A DNA stretch of 64,000 nucleotides from Clostridiaceae bacterium (GTDB taxonomy: Bacteria > Bacillota > Clostridia > Oscillospirales > Acutalibacteraceae), in assembly GCA_021769555.1 (NCBI GenBank), contig JAETSR010000003.1, positions 62,001 to 126,000 of the forward strand, read 5' to 3'. Each line of letters starts with the position of its first letter. Positions within the stretch are counted from its first letter, which is position 1. Positions 8,682 to 17,137 of this stretch are shown here, piece by piece. The translations under genes and the position numbers were made by a program. Under the pieces are notes generated by a model. The model was not told where the DNA came from, did no database searches, and saw only the letters and a program-made list of their open reading frames with translations.

Positions 8682-10274
8682 TTACTTTTTGGCTGCCAGC
8701 CACTCGTCGAACTGTCTCTGCTCCTCGGCAATGATATCCTCTATGCCGGCGTCCCTGAGAGCCTGCTGGAAAACAGGAAGGGTCTCGTCAATGTCCACAA
8801 CGGCGTTGACTATCGGAGCATAGTACTGAGCTATCACATTGGCGCAGGCCGCGTACTGGTCCGCGACAGAGGAGAGATTTGGCGTAAAGCCCAGAGCGGT
8901 GGACTTTATCGCGCTGGCGTTGTCCTCCTTCAGAAGCTCGTAGGCGTCGGGCCTGGAATAGTTCCAGGTGGGACAGAGGAAGCCGTTGGGGCGGGCGGCG
9001 TTGTACATTGCAAACCAGCCTGCCTCCTGATGGTTGGTGACGCCCTCCGGATACTCCAGCTGTCCGTTATCGTCGATAACATAGGTAACGCCTTCCAGGC
9101 CGTTCATAAGGATATTGGCGGCCTCGGGGTCGGTATAGAGCACGTTGAGCACGCGCATGGCTGCCTCGGGGTCCTTGGCAAAGGAGGTGACATGCCACAT
9201 ATAGGTGCTGGCGTTGGCGCTTGTCAGATACTTCTCGCCTATCTGGGTTCCCAGGATGGGGCCGTCGTAGGAGTTCTGTTTCTCGGCCTCATAGATGGTG
9301 TTCTGCATGTTGTAGTCGTAGCCGGTAACGCCATAGGTTATCTTGCTGGAAAGGTTGCCCAGCACGGCGGTGTTGTTGCTCATGGGGTCGGGAGAAATCA
9401 GGTCGTTCTCCTTCCAAATCTTCACATTGTCAAGGAAGTTGAGGAAATACTCGGACTCATAGAAATTCTCTATCTTGGTGCTGTTCTCAGGGTCCAGTAT
9501 AACGCCCAGATAGTTATTGTCGCCCAAGTAGTCGATGGTCTTGGGAATCCAGTAGGGGGAGGTGGAGCCGGCGATGAAGTATTTATCCGGGTGGGCCTCC
9601 TTGAGCTTTAGGAGCAGGGGGGTCAGCTCGTCCAGGTTCGCAATCTTCTCGGGGAACTCGATTTTCGCGTCCTTTACGATGTCCTCCATCACCAGGTAGC
9701 AGTTCTCACAGGTCCAGGCGCATACGGAGGGTATGCCGTAGAGCTTGCCGTTTACCCGGCCGCAGTCCAGGATTTCGGAGTAGGGCTCGAAAATCTCCTG
9801 TATGCCCTGGCCGCTTGAAGCCAGCAGGTCGTCGATGGCCATGACCTGGCCGTTGGAGACAAGCTCCCCCACGCCCGCATACCAGAAGGAGCTCAGCAGG
9901 TCCAGGGAGTCGTCGCCGCCGGTGAGCAGCAGATTCAGCTGGGTCTTCAGGTCGGACATCTGCACATAGACGAACTCTATCTCCGCGTGGGCCTTCTCGC
10001 GCATGATGACGTTCAGGGCCTCCTGAATGCGGTCGCCGTTATCTGGCGGGCCGCCGTAGAAGGCGGTCTCGTTTATGCGGATGACCGGGTAGTCGCCGTC
10101 GTCCTCTGTGGCTGAGGTCTCGCCGGTGCCGGCGCTCTCCTCAGCTTTGCTGCTCTCCTCAGACTTACTGCTCTCGGGGGCGGAACTTGAGCTCTCGGGC
10201 TGCTTTTCCCCGCCGCAGGCAGCCAGGGATAAAACCAGCAGGCAGACCAGCAGAATAGAAATGATACGTTTCAT
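8682..10274 (-). CDS. Extracellular solute-binding lipoprotein, LplA-like
   Basis: 530-aa substrate receptor of the LplABC-type importer. The start ATG 10274 (GGAGAG upstream) gives a lipoprotein signal MKRIISILL...LSLAACGG with lipobox Cys at residue 21, followed by a Ser/Glu-rich linker (about residues 25-60). The long mature domain is typical of the family-1 binding proteins found with YesM/YesN regulators. It is the first gene of the operon that runs to the left window edge. The 136-bp upstream gap holds no promoter I can call with confidence. Confidence 0.9.
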   Translation of the reverse strand: MKRIISILLVCLLVLSLAACGGEKQPESSSSAPESSKSEESSKAEESAGTGETSATEDDGDYPVIRINETAFYGGPPDNGDRIQEALNVIMREKAHAEIEFVYVQMSDLKTQLNLLLTGGDDSLDLLSSFWYAGVGELVSNGQVMAIDDLLASSGQGIQEIFEPYSEILDCGRVNGKLYGIPSVCAWTCENCYLVMEDIVKDAKIEFPEKIANLDELTPLLLKLKEAHPDKYFIAGSTSPYWIPKTIDYLGDNNYLGVILDPENSTKIENFYESEYFLNFLDNVKIWKENDLISPDPMSNNTAVLGNLSSKITYGVTGYDYNMQNTIYEAEKQNSYDGPILGTQIGEKYLTSANASTYMWHVTSFAKDPEAAMRVLNVLYTDPEAANILMNGLEGVTYVIDDNGQLEYPEGVTNHQEAGWFAMYNAARPNGFLCPTWNYSRPDAYELLKEDNASAIKSTALGFTPNLSSVADQYAACANVIAQYYAPIVNAVVDIDETLPVFQQALRDAGIEDIIAEEQRQFDEWLAAKK

Positions 10275-10360
10275 TATAGTCTCACTCTCCTTAAATATTA
10301 TCGTCACATTTGCACGATTTTGTGGAAATCTGACGTTTACAGTCTCATTTTACTGATTTC

Positions 10361-10386
10361 ATAGCGGCAAAGCCACTATTTTTTTG
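10361..10386 (+). terminator. Hairpin with T-tract on the plus strand, no obvious client gene
   Basis: Arms ATAGCGGC (10361-10368) and GCCACTAT (10372-10379) pair around a 3-nt loop with one G-T pair and run into seven T on the plus strand. No plus-strand gene ends here. It lies between the MFS gene and the binding-protein gene, both on the minus strand. Apart from this hairpin I see nothing firm in 10275-10410. Confidence 0.4.
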
Positions 10387-10410
10387 ACATCTAGTATTGT
10401 TTTTCTGACA

Positions 10411-11577
10411 TTACCCGGAATACCTACTGCTTGTCTTCCACTGGGCCAGGGCAAAAATGGCCCCTGCAATTACGATAAACGCTCCCGCGCCGGTGAAGGC
10501 CGCCTCATAGCCGAAAGCGCCGATAAAGAATGAGCCGATTACCGGGGCCGCGGCGTTGCCGATATTCTGCCCAATCATGATGGTGCTTGCCGCCACGCCG
10601 GCTGAGGCCTTGTCCACCAGCTTCACGCAGTGGGCCTGAATAGAGGGAAGCCCCGAGCCATGCCCCGCCGCTCCAAAGGCTCCGGCAATGAGGAACATGC
10701 CCAGGGTCCTGCCTGTACCCACAAAGAGCATACAGAGCCCGCAGCACAGGAAAGCGGGAATGATAAGGCAGAAGACGCCCTTTGTGTCAAGAATGCGGCC
10801 GGTGATTGGGCGAAGGGCAACGGAGAGGATTGAGAAAAGCGTGAAATACATGGTGACGTCCGCAATACGCCTCACGTCGGCGATGATGGCAAGATAAGTG
10901 CTGATAAGGCCGCCCGCGGAGCTGAACAGCAGCGCCATGAGCATAAACCATGTAAACCGGGCAGCAAAGAGCTCTTTAAGGCGAAGCCCCCTTCGCGCCT
11001 TTTCCGGGGAGCCTGATTCATGGTAAGGCAGGACTGCCAGCAGGATAACGCAGATTATTGTGAAGCCTCCCGCCACAAGGAAGGTAAGGGCATATCCCCC
11101 TGCTTTCTGCAGCTCCATTCCCGCCATGGGCCCAAGGGCCTGGGCAATGATGGTGGAGAGCCCCGCGTAGCCCATCCCCTCCCCCATCCTGGACTTTGGG
11201 ATATATGCCGAGGAGTATGCAACATTGGCGACAGTGCAGACTGAGAAGAAAACCCCCGTTGCAACGCGCACGGCAATCAATGCCGGGATAGTCACACAGA
11301 CGCAGTGCAGGGCAAGGGATATCCCATAGCCGAGATTTGCGGCGATAAGTATGTTCTTCCGGCTGGCCCTGTCGCACAGAGCTCCGGCAAAGGGGCAGAC
11401 TGCCAGGGCCGCAAGCGACATCATTCCGGCGGCGGCCGAGGCCGCTGTCAGGCCGGCCCCCACGGACAGGGCGTACTTTGCGACTATCGGCAGGGTCATC
11501 ATTCCGGCCATTCCGTTGCAGAGCAGGTTGAGCAGAATTACCGCGTACTGCCCGGTCCAAAGCTGTTCCTTTTTCAA
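10411..11577 (-). CDS. MFS transporter
   Basis: 388-aa major facilitator with about twelve membrane segments. The loop between segments 2 and 3 reads GALCDRASRKN, the expected D-R-x-x-R-R/K element. I place the start at TTG 11577 because GGGAGGG lies 7 nt upstream; the frame extends to 11661 but that extension is AT-rich promoter sequence. Substrate unknown; drug or sugar efflux are both possible. It stands alone between the sugar operon and the divergent two-component system. Confidence 0.85.
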   Translation of the reverse strand: MKKEQLWTGQYAVILLNLLCNGMAGMMTLPIVAKYALSVGAGLTAASAAAGMMSLAALAVCPFAGALCDRASRKNILIAANLGYGISLALHCVCVTIPALIAVRVATGVFFSVCTVANVAYSSAYIPKSRMGEGMGYAGLSTIIAQALGPMAGMELQKAGGYALTFLVAGGFTIICVILLAVLPYHESGSPEKARRGLRLKELFAARFTWFMLMALLFSSAGGLISTYLAIIADVRRIADVTMYFTLFSILSVALRPITGRILDTKGVFCLIIPAFLCCGLCMLFVGTGRTLGMFLIAGAFGAAGHGSGLPSIQAHCVKLVDKASAGVAASTIMIGQNIGNAAAPVIGSFFIGAFGYEAAFTGAGAFIVIAGAIFALAQWKTSSRYSG

Positions 11578-11617
11578 AAGCTGTCCCTCCCATGCTAAAA
11601 CTTCCTGTAAATTATAA

Positions 11618-11646
11618 TTGACAATGTGATGTAGTTTCGCTATAAT
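11618..11646 (+). promoter_or_regulatory. Sigma-A promoter for the YesM/YesN-like operon
   Basis: TTGACA (11618-11623), 17-bp spacer, TATAAT (11641-11646): a perfect consensus reading toward the histidine kinase at 11796, leaving a leader of about 145 nt. It overlaps the upstream region of the divergent MFS gene. Confidence 0.75.
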
Positions 11647-11795
11647 ATGATAATATAACAAAAATCACTATGCAATCCGCTGCCTTTTCTTAATTTTATC
11701 AAATTTAGTCTGCCCCTTTCTATATCCAATCCCGATTTATAATGTTGTGATTCTGACCTAATTATCCTGCCCGCACTCAAGAGAGGAAGGTCGTG

Positions 11796-13505
11796 ATGAA
11801 TATGCCGCGGTCCTTTTCCGTAAGAAAGCATACCAACAGGGTTTTCCTGGCCATTATTCTCGTGTTCGGCGCCGCCTCGCTGGTATATTCGGGCCTGATG
11901 TCCTTCTATTCTGTCAAATCCTCACTGTCCGACTTTTCCGTCTCCATGCAGGACTATATGGCCGCCCTGTCCTCCGGCCTTCGGGCCGAAAGCAGTTTCA
12001 ACCAGACCATCGCGGCCTCCGACCCCAATTTCGCCCTGCTCTCCACAAGCGGAGCCTCGGAAGCGTCCCGGCTGCCCTCGCTGTATAACCTCAGGCAGAT
12101 AATCTACTATCACGACAGCACATACTGCGTGAATATGTTCTCGGATTCAAAAAAGGACGAGGTCTACTATTTTCCCACTCTATTTCCCTCGGAAAACCTG
12201 CAGTCCTATCGGGCCGCGTATCACAGCATCGGCAGGGAGGCCCATGAGGATTCCGCCGTTTTAGGCCGATGGTTTCATGAAAAGGTGGCTGACGACGACT
12301 ATCTTATACTTCAGAACAAAAAGGGCAGGCTGAGCCTCTGCACCCTGTTCAGCCTGCAAAAATATACCAGCCAGCACCCCATCCCCTCCCCCAGCGATAA
12401 TTCCGTTGTGAGCATTTTTTCCTCAGACAGGCTCATCACATCAAAGGCTGCCCTTGAGTCCTGCAATGTCGGGCTCATGGATTTGCATAACAGCGCGGGC
12501 GGCACGCATATGTCAATCTGCAGCGGCAGCCTGGTGATTTCCTATTATCTCGAGGAATACCAGACGGGCATAGGCGTGGTCACCCCGCTGTCGGAGTTTT
12601 TGCCACTGGTCTCCGAGCGTTTCCTGCTGTCAGCGGTATTCCTCACCCTGACGGTGCTGATGTTTGTGAGCTTTTACACCATTTCCAACAGAATGCTCCT
12701 TCTGCCGATAGTTGAGATTTACGATTTTTCCAGAGAGATAGAAAAGACCCACGACTATTCCATCTCAAAGCCCAGCAGGATAAAAGAGGTGCAGAAGACC
12801 CAGGAGGCCCTGGTCTCCCTGGCAAAGACCATTTCCGAGCTTGAAACCGTGCGCCGGGCGGAGGAGGAGGAAAAGTCCCATGTGCTTTTGCAGTATTATC
12901 AGCTGCAGACAAAATCCCACTTCTTTATCAACTGCCTGAAAAGCCTTTACGGTATGCTGGAAAACCGGCAGACGGACAAGATGAAGCTGATGATTATCGC
13001 CTTTTCCAACCATCTGCGCTATTTATTCCACGACAATATCTCTACGGTGCCCCTGTCCCGGGAACTTCAGGAGATTGAGGACTATTACCAGATACTTTCT
13101 CTGGATTCGGAGAAAATCTTCCTCCTGGACGTGGACGCCGGGGAAGGGCTTGAGGACTGCCCCGTGCCGCCGCTGATTATCCAGAGCTTTCTTGAGAACT
13201 CTTTCAAATATAACGACGGCAAAAAGAATATGGTGATTTTCAGCGTGAAGATAAGCACTGTAAAGGAGAACGGCGCCGCCTATATGTGCATCCATATGCA
13301 GGATAACGGCAGGGGCTACCCCAAGGATGTGCTGGACGCCATTAACCGGCGGGTAAAGTATTCTTTTGAAGAGGGCCATGTGGGCATAAGCAATTTGAAG
13401 TACCGTCTCTCCATCCTGTATAAAGACGATTATTCCTTTGCCTTTTACAATCTTCCCTCGGGCGGGGCCTGCTCAATTATTTCCATACCCCTCCCCCGTC
13501 CATAG
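11796..13505 (+). CDS. Sensor histidine kinase, YesM-like
   Basis: 569-aa membrane kinase. One membrane segment near residues 20-40, a large extracellular sensor region, a second segment near residues 270-292, a HAMP-like linker, then the His_kinase domain with HFFIN (His near residue 374) where YesM proteins have PHFLYN. The ATPase part has ENSFKYN (about residue 468), DNGRGYP and GHVGISNLKYRL. Start ATG 11796 is preceded by GAGGAAGG; GTG 11793 and ATG 11802 are alternatives. The response regulator follows after 37 bp. By analogy with YesMN/LytST-type pairs it should sense a carbohydrate and control the divergent LplABC operon. Confidence 0.9.
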   Translation: MNMPRSFSVRKHTNRVFLAIILVFGAASLVYSGLMSFYSVKSSLSDFSVSMQDYMAALSSGLRAESSFNQTIAASDPNFALLSTSGASEASRLPSLYNLRQIIYYHDSTYCVNMFSDSKKDEVYYFPTLFPSENLQSYRAAYHSIGREAHEDSAVLGRWFHEKVADDDYLILQNKKGRLSLCTLFSLQKYTSQHPIPSPSDNSVVSIFSSDRLITSKAALESCNVGLMDLHNSAGGTHMSICSGSLVISYYLEEYQTGIGVVTPLSEFLPLVSERFLLSAVFLTLTVLMFVSFYTISNRMLLLPIVEIYDFSREIEKTHDYSISKPSRIKEVQKTQEALVSLAKTISELETVRRAEEEEKSHVLLQYYQLQTKSHFFINCLKSLYGMLENRQTDKMKLMIIAFSNHLRYLFHDNISTVPLSRELQEIEDYYQILSLDSEKIFLLDVDAGEGLEDCPVPPLIIQSFLENSFKYNDGKKNMVIFSVKISTVKENGAAYMCIHMQDNGRGYPKDVLDAINRRVKYSFEEGHVGISNLKYRLSILYKDDYSFAFYNLPSGGACSIISIPLPRP

Positions 13506-13542
13506 TCCATATCCTGTTCTGAAATAAGGAAGGAAACCCATT

Positions 13543-15156
13543 ATGAATCTATTGCTGGTAGACGACCAGACAAGCGTGCTGCAGGGCCTGCTCCACGGGA
13601 TAGACTTTGAGGCCATCGGCTATTCCGGAGTGCTCACGGCTTCAAATGCCGCGGACGCCATTAAAATCTGTGAGGAGAATACCGTCAATGTGCTTGTCAC
13701 AGACATCGAAATGCCGGGGCAGTCGGGCATTGAGCTTATCGAATATGTACAGCAGCGCTTTCCGGGCATAATCCGAATTGTGATGACCTCCCATGCGAAA
13801 TTTTTATATGCCCAGAGCAGCCTTAGACTGGGCTGCTTCGATTTTATCGTGCAGCCCTCCCCCTATGAGGCTGTCGCCCAGACCCTGAAAAGAGCCGCGG
13901 AGGCATGGAATTTAAACTTCAATAACAGAAGGATGATGGAATACGGCGCTCTTTTCAAGTGCAACCCAAACGAGTTTTTGGCAAAGGCCATAAATAATCT
14001 CTATGTGGGCACAGCCGACGAAATTGAGGAGAGCATGGAGCTTCTGAACCGGGCGGGATATTCCTTTACAATGGACAGCCTTGTACGCCTGTTCTGGGTT
14101 GACGTCCACGCCTACACGCGCAAGGAGCCGGGCTATCCCTCTCAGCGGTATCTCATGAGGACCATAAACGACTCTGTGCCCGTCCTTTTCAACACGGACT
14201 CCCTGAGCCATTTCATCGTCATGACCCCTTTCAGGATGTTCTCCATTTTTATCATCGACAATAACAGCGGGACCCTCCCCCTAGAGGAAGAGGGCATAGA
14301 TGAGTTTTACGTCTCCCTGCAAAAGAAGCTGGAAACCGAAGACATCACACTGTATTTTTCAGACCCGGTGGAGTACAAGAACATACTCCGGGAAATCCAC
14401 TGCGCGAACATGTGCATAGGCAACAATGTCTCCGGCAAAGCCGGTATTTTTAACACCTCCGCTGCCAGCGGCGAAGGCGCGCTCACCAGCGCGGACACCT
14501 CCGTCAACCAGAAATACTGGGACTCCCTGCTCCGCACAGGGTCATTTCTCATGCTGAAAAAAGAGATACGGGCCCATCTCAACAGGAATATTCCTGATAA
14601 GCCCAACAGCCTGCAGCTTTTAAAGAAGACCCACCAGCAGATTGTCAATCTTTTCCTGATATATTTTTATAAAAACAACGTGGAGATAAGCTCTATCTTT
14701 TCAAAGGACTTCACCTTTCAGGACTGCATGGACAGCTTCTCCACCATTGACGCGGTGATGAAGACTGTGGATTATCTAACCGGCGCCATGCAGAACATCC
14801 AAAAGAAGGAGGAGCACGGAGAGGACCACGTCAGCCGCGCAAAGGGCTATATCCTGGACCATTACAACTCTGAGCTGTCCATAAAGGAGATTGCGGACTT
14901 TGTCCACCTGAACCCGGAATACCTCACCCGGCTCTTCAAAAAGGAGAGCGGCACGACCCTGAAGGATTACATCATAGAGTGCCGAATCTCCAAGGCAAAG
15001 GACCTGCTCGCTAATTCCTCCCTGTCTGTGAGCATGATAGCCTCTGAGGTCGGCTATCACAATTTCTCATACTTTGCCTATCTTTTCAAAAAGCTGGAGA
15101 AGGTCACTCCCAGGGAGTATAGGAACAGGTTTGCGGAGCAGGCGTTTCGGGAGTGA
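13543..15156 (+). CDS. Response regulator with AraC-type DNA-binding domain, YesN-like
   Basis: 537-aa regulator. The receiver domain occupies residues 1-120: acidic DD at 7-8 and phospho-acceptor Asp54 in VTDIEMPG are present, but where the invariant Lys-Pro should stand the sequence reads VQPSPYE, so Lys appears replaced by Gln. A long middle region of unknown fold separates it from the C-terminal AraC tandem helix-turn-helix (about residues 430-530; SIKEIADFVHLNPEYLTRLFK and GYHNFSYFAYLFKK). It forms an operon with the kinase and is a candidate activator of the neighbouring sugar operon. Confidence 0.9.
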   Translation: MNLLLVDDQTSVLQGLLHGIDFEAIGYSGVLTASNAADAIKICEENTVNVLVTDIEMPGQSGIELIEYVQQRFPGIIRIVMTSHAKFLYAQSSLRLGCFDFIVQPSPYEAVAQTLKRAAEAWNLNFNNRRMMEYGALFKCNPNEFLAKAINNLYVGTADEIEESMELLNRAGYSFTMDSLVRLFWVDVHAYTRKEPGYPSQRYLMRTINDSVPVLFNTDSLSHFIVMTPFRMFSIFIIDNNSGTLPLEEEGIDEFYVSLQKKLETEDITLYFSDPVEYKNILREIHCANMCIGNNVSGKAGIFNTSAASGEGALTSADTSVNQKYWDSLLRTGSFLMLKKEIRAHLNRNIPDKPNSLQLLKKTHQQIVNLFLIYFYKNNVEISSIFSKDFTFQDCMDSFSTIDAVMKTVDYLTGAMQNIQKKEEHGEDHVSRAKGYILDHYNSELSIKEIADFVHLNPEYLTRLFKKESGTTLKDYIIECRISKAKDLLANSSLSVSMIASEVGYHNFSYFAYLFKKLEKVTPREYRNRFAEQAFRE

Positions 15157-15198
15157 GGGTATGCTGCATTCTCTGGGATTATTATTTTGAGCAATATT

Positions 15199-15233
15199 AA
15201 AGCCCTCGGCTTGCGCCGGGGGCTTTTCTTTTG
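15199..15233 (+). terminator. Rho-independent terminator of the two-component operon
   Basis: A 12-bp stem (AAAGCCCTCGGC / GCCGGGGGCTTT, one T-G pair) with a TTGC loop followed by TTCTTTTG, 40 bp after the response-regulator stop. Confidence 0.8.
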
Positions 15234-15236
15234 TTC

Positions 15237-15650
15237 TCAAGCTGCCTCTACCCTGAATCCGCCCTGCCCATCCTCGCTGATGGTAACGGTGCACTCGCCA
15301 CCGGGAGCGCCCGGCACGACTGTGGCCGGAATTGCCGCAAGCTCCTGCTCGTCAGCGCCGTAAAGATGGAGCTCAAGGGAGAGCTGCTTTACAGTTCCGT
15401 CCTCCAAGGTCAAATCCCCGCCCTGGAATGGGACCGCCATATCGTCCCTATCCTTGAGCGCCTCTTTGTCGTAATCAGCCATACCGCCCATACAGAGGTA
15501 CTCGCCGTCTGTATAGGCCAGGTAGTCTATGCGGAAAATCTGTTCACTGCCGCATTTGAAGTTCACCAGGAGAACGCCGTCTTTTTGGTCCGCTGAGCAG
15601 GCTCCAAGGAATAGTATAAACATTAAAAGGAGCAGCGGGAGTTTTTTCAT
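15237..15650 (-). CDS. Small lipoprotein of unknown function
   Basis: 137 aa. The N-terminus is a clear lipoprotein signal, MKKLPLLLLMFILFLGACS, with lipobox LGAC and Cys18. The mature part is short, acidic and probably beta-rich (YTDGEYLCMGGMADY, LEDGTVKQLSLELHLYG). I do not recognise the family. Start ATG 15650 has GAGGTG 6 nt upstream. It appears monocistronic, between the terminator of the two-component operon and the ClC gene. Inverted repeats flank its possible -10 region. Confidence 0.75.
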   Translation of the reverse strand: MKKLPLLLLMFILFLGACSADQKDGVLLVNFKCGSEQIFRIDYLAYTDGEYLCMGGMADYDKEALKDRDDMAVPFQGGDLTLEDGTVKQLSLELHLYGADEQELAAIPATVVPGAPGGECTVTISEDGQGGFRVEAA

Positions 15651-15653
15651 AGG

Positions 15654-15695
15654 AGCACCTCACTTGTGTTTTTTTATATAGTACATTGAGGTGCT
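15654..15695. promoter_or_regulatory. Inverted repeat before the small lipoprotein gene
   Basis: Arms AGCACCTCA (15654-15662) and TGAGGTGCT (15687-15695) are perfect 9-bp inverted repeats 24 bp apart. The near arm contains the lipoprotein gene's Shine-Dalgarno, and a possible minus-strand -10 (TACTAT, 15678-15683) lies between them. It could be an operator or, if transcription begins further upstream, a hairpin hiding the ribosome site. Confidence 0.45.
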
Positions 15696-15717
15696 TACAG
15701 AAAGGCATACGTAAAGC

Positions 15718-16968
15718 TTACAATAATCTGTCTGAGTAATCCCGCCGCTTCACCTTAGAAAACCTAAACCTCTGGCTGTTATAAAGCCCAAAATACCCCG
15801 ACAGCACAAACGCCACCGCTATCCCCACGGCGAAAAGCCCCAGCTCAGTGGTCCTGAACATCTCGGCGGCAAGGAACATCGTGGCTATGGGGCAGTTCAC
15901 CACCGAGCAGAAAAGCGCCGTCATGGCAATGGCGGCGGCGAAGCCCGGTGCAAGGCCCAGGAGCGGGCCCACGGCACAGCCGAAGGACGCCCCGATGAAC
16001 AGTGTCGGGACTATCTCGCCGCCCCTGAAGCCCGCCCCCACGCATAGGGCCGTCAGCAGGAGCTTGAGGGCGAAGGCCCAGGGCTCGGCCTCGCCGCCTA
16101 TGGCCCGCTCTATCATGTGCGCGCCCGCACCGGCGTAGTCGTCAAGGTGAAATACTGAGACCAGCGCCGCCATTGCCAGGCCGCCTATGGCTATGCGTAG
16201 GTAAGGGTTTTTCACAAGCCCCGCCCAGAGTTCGGCAGCCTTATGCAGGGCCGTGCACAGCGCTATGCTCAGTAGAGCCGTGAGCGCCGCAAGGGCGGCT
16301 GTGCGGAGCGCCGTGTCCCAGGCCGGGGCGGGAAGCTCCCGGAGGGTGAAGCTCATGGGGGCGCTTCCAAGGGCCTTTGATATCCGGCCCGCGGTGAAGG
16401 AGGATATTATGCAGGGTAGGAACGCCACATACTGGAATGTGCCCACGTATATCACCTCCAGCACGAACACTGCCGCGCTGACGGGCGTGCCGAACATTGC
16501 GGAAAAGCACGCGGCCATGCCGCACATTGACATAACCCGCACATCGTCCTCGTCAAAACGGAGTATCTCCCCCAGATTATGGCCGATGGAGCCGCCCAGC
16601 TGCAGCGCCGCCCCCTCCCTGCCCACGGAAGCGCCGAACAGGTGGGAGAGGAGGGTGCCGGCGGTTATCAGCGGGGCCAAAAGCGCGGGGATATGCTCGT
16701 CCGTGGTGACTGAGGAGATAATCAGGTTGGTTCCCGCGTCAAAGCTCACCCGGCAGAGCCTGTAGAGCATAAGGGTGGCCGCCCCGGCTATGGGCAGCAG
16801 CCAGACTATCTGCATATGCCCTGAGCGGTATGCCGTGGCCTGGTCTATCGCCCAGTGAAAGGCCGTGCCCAGCAGCCCGCATATTGTGCCTGTCAGCAGG
16901 GATACCCCCGCCCATTTCAGGGCCGCGAGGACATATCTCCCTGCCCCCGCCAGTTTTTCCCGGTCCAT
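15718..16968 (-). CDS. ClC-family chloride/anion transporter
   Basis: 416-aa polytopic membrane protein of the ClC superfamily. The gating-glutamate motif GREGAALQLGG is present with Glu at about residue 118, and GGEIVPTLFIGASFG corresponds to the second conserved selectivity region. The usual GSGIP serine element is not recognisable (DAGTNLI occupies that place), so ion selectivity is uncertain; a fluoride-exporting relative is possible. Start ATG 16968 follows GGGAGGCGGG; the upstream extension to 17007 overlaps the promoter. Monocistronic, divergent from the GH3 gene. Confidence 0.88.
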   Translation of the reverse strand: MDREKLAGAGRYVLAALKWAGVSLLTGTICGLLGTAFHWAIDQATAYRSGHMQIVWLLPIAGAATLMLYRLCRVSFDAGTNLIISSVTTDEHIPALLAPLITAGTLLSHLFGASVGREGAALQLGGSIGHNLGEILRFDEDDVRVMSMCGMAACFSAMFGTPVSAAVFVLEVIYVGTFQYVAFLPCIISSFTAGRISKALGSAPMSFTLRELPAPAWDTALRTAALAALTALLSIALCTALHKAAELWAGLVKNPYLRIAIGGLAMAALVSVFHLDDYAGAGAHMIERAIGGEAEPWAFALKLLLTALCVGAGFRGGEIVPTLFIGASFGCAVGPLLGLAPGFAAAIAMTALFCSVVNCPIATMFLAAEMFRTTELGLFAVGIAVAFVLSGYFGLYNSQRFRFSKVKRRDYSDRLL

Positions 16969-16998
16969 TTTACCCGCCTCCCATAAATTATTCACACC

Positions 16999-17027
16999 AT
17001 TATACACCCTCCCGGCATGGGGCGCAA
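16999..17027 (-). promoter_or_regulatory. Promoter of the ClC gene
   Basis: On the minus strand, TTGCGC (17027-17022), 17-bp spacer, TATAAT (17004-16999), about 30 bp before the ATG. No fluoride (crcB) riboswitch-like element was seen between promoter and gene. Confidence 0.6.
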
Positions 17028-17073
17028 CCCCGGCAAAGCGCCCGAAAGTTCAGGTGCCGTCACATATTTTGTG

Positions 17074-17102
17074 TTGACATTGCCATAGGCTCAATATATA
17101 AT
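17074..17102 (+). promoter_or_regulatory. Sigma-A promoter of the GH3 gene
   Basis: TTGACA (17074-17079), 17-bp spacer, TATAAT (17097-17102), 35 bp upstream of the start codon. Perfect consensus. Confidence 0.8.
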
Positions 17103-17137
17103 ATATCTATATGAGAAAAACCAAGGAGGTCAAGCTT

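Noticed and set aside
16969..17073. Fluoride riboswitch before the ClC gene
   Set aside because: Only a promoter is seen; the conserved pseudoknot segments are missing.
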